Assembly (NCBI GenBank): GCA_019745315.1
Contig: JAIETH010000002.1
Span: forward strand, 1 to 32,653
Direction of reading: 5' to 3'
Origin: Patescibacteria group bacterium
Lineage (GTDB): Bacteria; Patescibacteriota; Minisyncoccia; Phycocordibacterales; UBA918
Length of the DNA stretch: 32,653 bases
In this document: in pieces, positions 28,236-32,653 of the stretch
Layout: every line of letters starts with the position of its first letter
Position numbering within the stretch: the first letter of the stretch is position 1
Position numbers and translations under genes: made by a program
Notes under the pieces: generated by a model
What the model was told of the DNA's origin: nothing
The model's input: only the letters and a program-made list of their open reading frames with translations
The model's database searches: none

Positions 28236-29840
28236 TTAGATAAATGGGTGTGGAAGAAGATTAAGTTCACCACGTCTCAACGGCTGTGTGCGACTACCCA
28301 TCACACACGGAGCACCAAAGATGCGCTGTATATTGAGAGGCTTCTTTTTTTCATCAAAATAAACAGGAACAAGATCAGGAGTAACTGCTTTCACAATAAC
28401 CAAGCCACTTTCTTTTGCAAGAGGAGATGTGACATCAACAAAATAGCTCTCATAACCTTTTTCTGAAAACAGACTTTTAAAATAAGTGTACCTATCTTTT
28501 ATTGCGACAATCTTTTCTTGGTCACCATAAAGCGCTTGTATATCACCAAACGATTTTAAAGAGCCTTCAAGCAGCCACGCGAGCTTCCTCACACTTCCCG
28601 CCTCACTCCAGTATCGCTCGCGATCATTAAACGTCTTGATCATTTCATCAGGCTCAGTGAAGGGTTTCAGTATATGTTTTCTTGGAACACGTACCCAGCG
28701 CGCTAAGTCGAAAAATATCTTATTGATTGCTCGCGATACATTAAAATCAGTCGCCGTAGCTACTGCGATAAGTGTATTGGTATCATCATCAATCAATACT
28801 CCGCACACAGTCGGAACTGAAAGGTCGGTCGTAATGTCAACCAACTCTACGCGATATCTCCACATAGTAAATTCCTCAATAGGGATTCGTAAACCTTCTT
28901 GAGGTATGGTGGAAATATCAATACGTGATGGGGTAATTTTATTAAACCAATGAATGAAAAAAGCGTCTCTTTCTACAGCCTCACACAACGCACGGACGCA
29001 CGCATCCTCATATGTCCGTGCTGCCGCTGCGCCATTTGAAGATGTCCCTCCAAGCACCAGCTCATCTGGATACGCAAGAGAAAAAGTTAAATATATTGTC
29101 TGTGTGGGAATAAAGTGTGATACACCTGATACGAGGCCTTGAGCACGTGTCCAGCTGAGTGCGCGAACAGGATCAATCCGAGAATTTTTGAAATACTCAT
29201 CTTCTAATTGCACCGTATCGTAAGATACGAATTTTTGAGGCGAAACAAAGTTCTTTTTTACTTCTTTATATGGAGCTGTATAAATCTTTGTATCATCCCA
29301 CACGCTCAAAGCATGGCGCTCAATACATTCTGCGAGTGCCGGTATCAGAGCATCATCAGCTGAAAGAGCAGCCCCTGCTGATGTTGACCGAGGGTGATAT
29401 TTTTTATCATTCGGCAAGTTAACGGTATCCATAACCAAGCCGCACACAAAGATCCGCGGACCATCCACCAAACTTTCCTTAAGCCACCACGAAGATATTA
29501 CTTTTTCTTTCGTAAGTCTCTGAAGCAAGACCAATGAACTCGGATTCAATGAACCAAGTCCTCCTAATACATTTCTAATATATAACGGCTGTTTAAGAAT
29601 TTTTTCCAAAACAGAAATAGCAAAAAGAATAGCAGCTATGAGAAACGATCTCACGAACGACTCCGGAAGAAACGGACTTTTTGATATTACGTAAAATCGC
29701 TTAATCCACGACCTGGCGTCTATATCACCATGCAGAACAGTTAACCCCTTACCCTCTTCAATCTTTACCATAACAAAAGAAAACCATGCAAGTAAAAATA
29801 TATTTTGGCAAGACTCAGAAGAAACACCCACACTACTCAC
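28236..29840 (-). CDS. YcaO-type cyclodehydratase (azoline/thioamide-forming family)
   Basis: STSAGAALSADDALIPALAECIERHALSVWDD and LGGTSSNGAAAARTYEDACVRALCEAVERDAFFIHW match the two conserved YcaO helices with ExxR motifs; C-terminus GELNLLPHPFI. An alternative start is MVKIEEGKG at 29771. Confidence 0.92.
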   Translation of the reverse strand: MSSVGVSSESCQNIFLLAWFSFVMVKIEEGKGLTVLHGDIDARSWIKRFYVISKSPFLPESFVRSFLIAAILFAISVLEKILKQPLYIRNVLGGLGSLNPSSLVLLQRLTKEKVISSWWLKESLVDGPRIFVCGLVMDTVNLPNDKKYHPRSTSAGAALSADDALIPALAECIERHALSVWDDTKIYTAPYKEVKKNFVSPQKFVSYDTVQLEDEYFKNSRIDPVRALSWTRAQGLVSGVSHFIPTQTIYLTFSLAYPDELVLGGTSSNGAAAARTYEDACVRALCEAVERDAFFIHWFNKITPSRIDISTIPQEGLRIPIEEFTMWRYRVELVDITTDLSVPTVCGVLIDDDTNTLIAVATATDFNVSRAINKIFFDLARWVRVPRKHILKPFTEPDEMIKTFNDRERYWSEAGSVRKLAWLLEGSLKSFGDIQALYGDQEKIVAIKDRYTYFKSLFSEKGYESYFVDVTSPLAKESGLVIVKAVTPDLVPVYFDEKKKPLNIQRIFGAPCVMGSRTQPLRRGELNLLPHPFI

Positions 29841-30951
29841 TTCTCACCCACACAGTAAATGGTTCTTCATTAAATTTATTGATCTGCAATATGAGCCAAC
29901 CCTGTAAATTGAGTGACTTTTCAAACACATGCGTATAGATACCTTTATCACCATTAATAATATTTCTCTCTGGTGTGTCCCAGTAATTAAATAGTATTAC
30001 CTCTAGCATCTTCTTTGCATAAGCCCTGTATTCAAACGCCCGCTCTTTATCTAACTCAGAAATTTGCATGAGCGCATCAATTGACTTTATAACATCAGTA
30101 GAACCATTTCTTTTAAGCCATATATCATACACATGGTTTTGAATATTCGAGTTATCAAAAAAATAAGTTGCGTACTCTAGATATCTCTTGTCCTGGGTCA
30201 ACGCGTATGCAGGCAACATTACCCCCCAAATCATTTCAGGCATTCCTTCATAAACTACAGTAGTACCCGACCTATAGATCTCTGGTGTTTGCACAACAGC
30301 CTGAAATTCGTTGTTTAAGAATTTTTCAGCCAAACTAAGAAGAGAATCTTTGTATCGCTCGTCTTTAGTTACAAGATACAGGGATGACCATTTAGCAGGA
30401 ATATTAGACCCCATGAGCGTAAGCACGTCTTTTTCTTCCAAAGACGATTCTCCAAAGGTCATCATTCCCTCTTTATATTTATCCTCACCAGTCGAAAGGT
30501 AGTACTCATGCATAGCAAAGAAATTGCGATCACAGTACCCCACATCACTCATACATCCTTCAAGAACAATATTCATGAGCTCATCCGCCCTTTTTCTATA
30601 TAAATCATTACCAGAATCTTTTAAGCTCAAAATAGCAAAGCTTAAGTACGGAGCCTCTGTAGAAAATTCAGTACGACATGTGCCTTGCTGCGGATCACAC
30701 TTCACAGAGCGGGGGAATACTCCCGATTCAGCCTCGGACAAAGTTGTGTAAATAAAACTTGAAAGGTCTTGAGCTATATTGTTCGCAGGACGATTCACCT
30801 CTTTTAATCTTTGTTCTAAGTCTGGTTTTTTTGAAGGAGACATTTTTTCTAAATAAACCGTAAGATTGCTACGAAAAAAGAAAGCAGCGAGGAGGATGAG
30901 TATACATAGAGCACCTAGACTGAGTATTTTTTTATTTTTTAAATCTTGCAT
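29833..30951 (-). CDS. Membrane-anchored all-alpha (possibly alpha/alpha-toroid) protein
   Basis: N-terminal TM ILSLGALCILILLAAFFF; repeated helical motifs (YLSFAILSLKDSGNDLYRKRADEL, SSLYLVTKDERYKDSLLSLAEKFL, MLPAYALTQDKRYLEYATYFFDNS, GWLILQINKF) like six-hairpin/LanC-like toroids; two C-x6-C pairs (CDPQQGTC, CMSDVGYC). The fold call is inferred. Confidence 0.6.
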   Translation of the reverse strand: MQDLKNKKILSLGALCILILLAAFFFRSNLTVYLEKMSPSKKPDLEQRLKEVNRPANNIAQDLSSFIYTTLSEAESGVFPRSVKCDPQQGTCRTEFSTEAPYLSFAILSLKDSGNDLYRKRADELMNIVLEGCMSDVGYCDRNFFAMHEYYLSTGEDKYKEGMMTFGESSLEEKDVLTLMGSNIPAKWSSLYLVTKDERYKDSLLSLAEKFLNNEFQAVVQTPEIYRSGTTVVYEGMPEMIWGVMLPAYALTQDKRYLEYATYFFDNSNIQNHVYDIWLKRNGSTDVIKSIDALMQISELDKERAFEYRAYAKKMLEVILFNYWDTPERNIINGDKGIYTHVFEKSLNLQGWLILQINKFNEEPFTVWVRSE

Positions 30952-30977
30952 GTAGATATAACTCAGAGACTACAGAT

Positions 30978-31319
30978 CTATTCACAGTCTCCATTCCCAC
31001 AAGAACAATCTGAGTCTCCTGCAGGCCCTCCGCTGTCAGGCCCCCCGCTTTCATTATCACTAGCACCAAAACCACAGCCTGGATTATCGTTACAAGCAGC
31101 ACCAGGCCCTCCGGCACACCCGTTACAACCATCGGTATCTGCATACGACGGCACATCTGCACTCGCTTGCATAACCAGATTCTTAGTTATATCTTCTACG
31201 AGAGAACTCGTATCAACTCTATGCCCATTAAACACATTAACCACACCCGAAAAAACTGTTGCTATTACAATGGCTGAAAAAGCGCTGATTGTCTTAAAAA
31301 AGTTTTTTTCTAACTGCAT
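30978..31319 (-). CDS. Small Cys/Gly-rich protein; candidate RiPP precursor peptide
   Basis: 113 aa. N-terminal hydrophobic segment FFKTISAFSAIVIATVFSGVVNVF, then Cys-rich tail DGCNGCAGGPGAACNDNPGCGFGASDNESGGPDSGGPAGDSDCSCGNGDCE (7 Cys, all in the last 49 residues). Immediately upstream of, and co-directional with, the toroid-like, YcaO and SagB genes. Confidence 0.75.
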   Translation of the reverse strand: MQLEKNFFKTISAFSAIVIATVFSGVVNVFNGHRVDTSSLVEDITKNLVMQASADVPSYADTDGCNGCAGGPGAACNDNPGCGFGASDNESGGPDSGGPAGDSDCSCGNGDCE

Positions 31320-31386
31320 ATTTCATTTTTATGCGACACAACTAAACATTAAGTTTGTATGATTTACTACGTATATAATATAGTAG

Positions 31387-31398
31387 GTTCTTAAGAAC
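31387..31398. promoter_or_regulatory. 12-bp perfect palindrome GTTCTTAAGAAC upstream of the candidate precursor gene; possible operator
   Basis: Perfect palindrome adjacent to an AT-rich -10-like element (minus strand CTACTATATTATATAC), about 70 nt upstream of the ATG at 31319. Confidence 0.35.
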
Positions 31399-31498
31399 AG
31401 CTAACTGGCGAATGTGCATACTTCTGATAAAAATCTCTAGGTTTTTTTAAAAAGGCTTTACGACTATTAGCTACAATCTTTATAGATCACCGTTAATT

Positions 31499-31531
31499 AA
31501 AAAAATGCCACTGAATGCGGTTCAATGGCAT
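31499..31531 (-). terminator. Rho-independent terminator of the 31566..32066 lipoprotein gene
   Basis: Minus strand: ATGCCATTGAACCGCATTCAGTGGCAT followed by TTTTTT; stem ATGCCA/TGGCAT extended by TGAA/TTCA with one internal mismatch. Confidence 0.8.
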
Positions 31532-31565
31532 GTATATTGGAAACATCTTGGGGCGACCGAGAAAA

Positions 31566-32066
31566 TTAGCTGGGAGATTCACGCTCCATGGTGAACGTTC
31601 CATACCCTCGGTTGTCTTCCAGCGTGGTGCACGTCATACGTGCACCACGCGGAATGGCGCAGGTATCAATTCTCCGACCGCCAAATCCTTCGAAGATGGC
31701 GAACTGCTCCCCGTCAATCGTCCGCATCTCCACGAAATCCACGGAGATCGTAAACGGAGGAGTGTCGGGGAGTTTGCCCGTAATATTGGCTTGCCCACCC
31801 CTCACCTCCATACCCCTGATAACAGGGTTCTGACGACGAGATACGGTCACCCAGGTTCCTTGGAATTCATCCGGCGCACGTGGACCCGCTGCGATTGTTC
31901 GCGGGGCAAGACGCCGATTCGACACGGGCTCAATCACCGGCACGGACACGGCCTGAGCCGGACTGGTGCCCAATGTCGAATGCGGAGCAACCACTGGCTG
32001 TTGCGCGCATGCCCCAAGCACCACGAGCACAGACGCCAAGGCACGCCACGGATTCATCGGGAACAT
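31566..32066 (-). CDS. Putative lipoprotein, hypothetical
   Basis: Signal peptide plus lipobox MNPWRALASVLVVLGACAQQP; GC-rich codons; followed by a terminator. The start may be the second Met. Confidence 0.7.
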   Translation of the reverse strand: MFPMNPWRALASVLVVLGACAQQPVVAPHSTLGTSPAQAVSVPVIEPVSNRRLAPRTIAAGPRAPDEFQGTWVTVSRRQNPVIRGMEVRGGQANITGKLPDTPPFTISVDFVEMRTIDGEQFAIFEGFGGRRIDTCAIPRGARMTCTTLEDNRGYGTFTMERESPS

Positions 32067-32184
32067 CTTCTAAGCGCCTCCTTGCGCTTGATTGTGTGGG
32101 GTAGCTGTTTTTAAAGTACCTGACAAAAAATATTTGTCAACCTCGACTCAATTTTTAAAAAGTCTGTTATGTAAAAAGCAAACA

Positions 32185-32216
32185 GGCCGGCAGATCCCTT
32201 TCGGAATCGGCCGGCC
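32185..32216. terminator. GC-rich hairpin flanked by A- and T-tracts; likely (possibly bidirectional) Rho-independent terminator
   Basis: AAAAAGCAAACA-GGCCGGC...GCCGGCC-GTTTTT; the inner GATCC/GGAATC can pair with one bulge. Confidence 0.75.
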
Positions 32217-32224
32217 GTTTTTGG

Positions 32225-32250
32225 TTCGAGCTCCTCGCCCAGAGCTCGAA
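32225..32250. repeat. 9-bp perfect inverted repeat TTCGAGCTC-N8-GAGCTCGAA
   Basis: Direct reading, 32225-32233 versus 32242-32250. Confidence 0.9.
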
Positions 32251-32345
32251 AAGAACGCACGTCGTTGGGCAAGTATTTTGAGGGGGTGCCCACTACTATA
32301 TAGCACAGTTTGATCTGTTTGCCTAGGGGGTATTGTCCCCAGAGT

Positions 32346-32377
32346 GGTGCCGGGCCCAGTTGCCCGGGTCCGGCACC
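32346..32377. repeat. 12-bp inverted repeat (one G-T pair) GGTGCCGGGCCC-N8-GGGTCCGGCACC
   Basis: Direct reading; lies immediately downstream (minus strand) of the 32390 ORF stop. No clear T-tract. Confidence 0.85.
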
Positions 32378-32389
32378 GTCAGATCCGGT

Positions 32390-32593
32390 TTACGTCGTCC
32401 GGATTCTCGCCGGGTCCGGTGCTGTGAACACCGGCATTGGCGAGCTGCCCGGAGTCAGCAACCTGCCTCCTGCTGGAGCAGCCGTTGGAGGACAATCCAG
32501 CATCGTCGCACAGCCAGGGGCGACCAGCAGCGCGACAAGTAGGAGGCTTAGGCGTACACTCATAGTCATACTTCCCCTCAAAAGCCCAGGCAC
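32390..32593 (-). CDS. Small putative lipoprotein
   Basis: MTMSVRLSLLLVALLVAPGCATMLDCPP has a signal peptide and LVAPGC lipobox; the likely start is an internal Met rather than 32593. Confidence 0.55.
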   Translation of the reverse strand: MPGLLRGSMTMSVRLSLLLVALLVAPGCATMLDCPPTAAPAGGRLLTPGSSPMPVFTAPDPARIRTT

Positions 32594-32653
32594 CCAACAC
32601 GGGGCAAGGGCTCAGCTACAGTACTACTCGACTGAACGTTAGTCAATAGTGTG

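Noticed and set aside
30946-31362. 138-aa plus-strand ORF opposite the precursor candidate (Pro/Ser/Leu-rich)
   Set aside because: Antisense shadow of the Gly/Cys/Asp-rich minus-strand ORF; low-complexity composition follows from that.
31515-32114. 199-aa plus-strand ORF in the GC-rich tail
   Set aside because: Antisense to the minus-strand lipoprotein, which has a signal peptide, lipobox and its own terminator; His/Arg-rich translation looks like a GC-rich shadow frame.
32310-32642. 110-aa plus-strand ORF at the right edge
   Set aside because: Antisense to a better-supported lipoprotein ORF and includes the 12-bp stem-loop; no recognisable domain.
1-32653. tRNA/rRNA genes, transposases or prophage genes
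   Set aside because: No cloverleaf, rRNA-like or recognisable mobile-element protein sequence was spotted by eye; a tRNAscan/ISfinder run would be needed to exclude them formally.

Overview
Bacterial chromosomal window, nearly all genes on the minus strand. Gene content loosely suggests a Patescibacteria/CPR-type genome, but this is inferred and not proven. (1) ~1-18.4 kb: a large surface-polysaccharide/glycan locus with a nucleotide-sugar dehydrogenase, a Wzx-like flippase, RfaE2-like nucleotidyltransferase, a GT9, four GT4-like and one further GT-B-like glycosyltransferase, AsnB-type asparagine synthase, and eight methyltransferases (FkbM, TylF and six class I). (2) ~18.4-27 kb: housekeeping genes: YvcK, a hotdog-like protein, a VirD4/TraG-like ATPase, a DUF4015-like putative glycoside hydrolase, RsmI, MurC and MurD. 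(3) 27.0-31.3 kb: a compact five-gene minus-strand operon that is the most interesting part. It encodes a Cys/Gly/Asn/Asp-rich small protein (putative RiPP precursor), a membrane-anchored all-alpha protein, a YcaO cyclodehydratase-like protein, a SagB-type dehydrogenase and an EVE-domain protein. This looks like an azol(in)e-forming (LAP/TOMM-type) RiPP system with unusual architecture and no visible E1/ThiF partner or transporter. (4) ~31.5-32.65 kb: a visibly GC-rich tail with two small lipoprotein ORFs and strong hairpins, either horizontally acquired or a chimeric assembly join. No tRNA, rRNA, CRISPR or transposase was seen.
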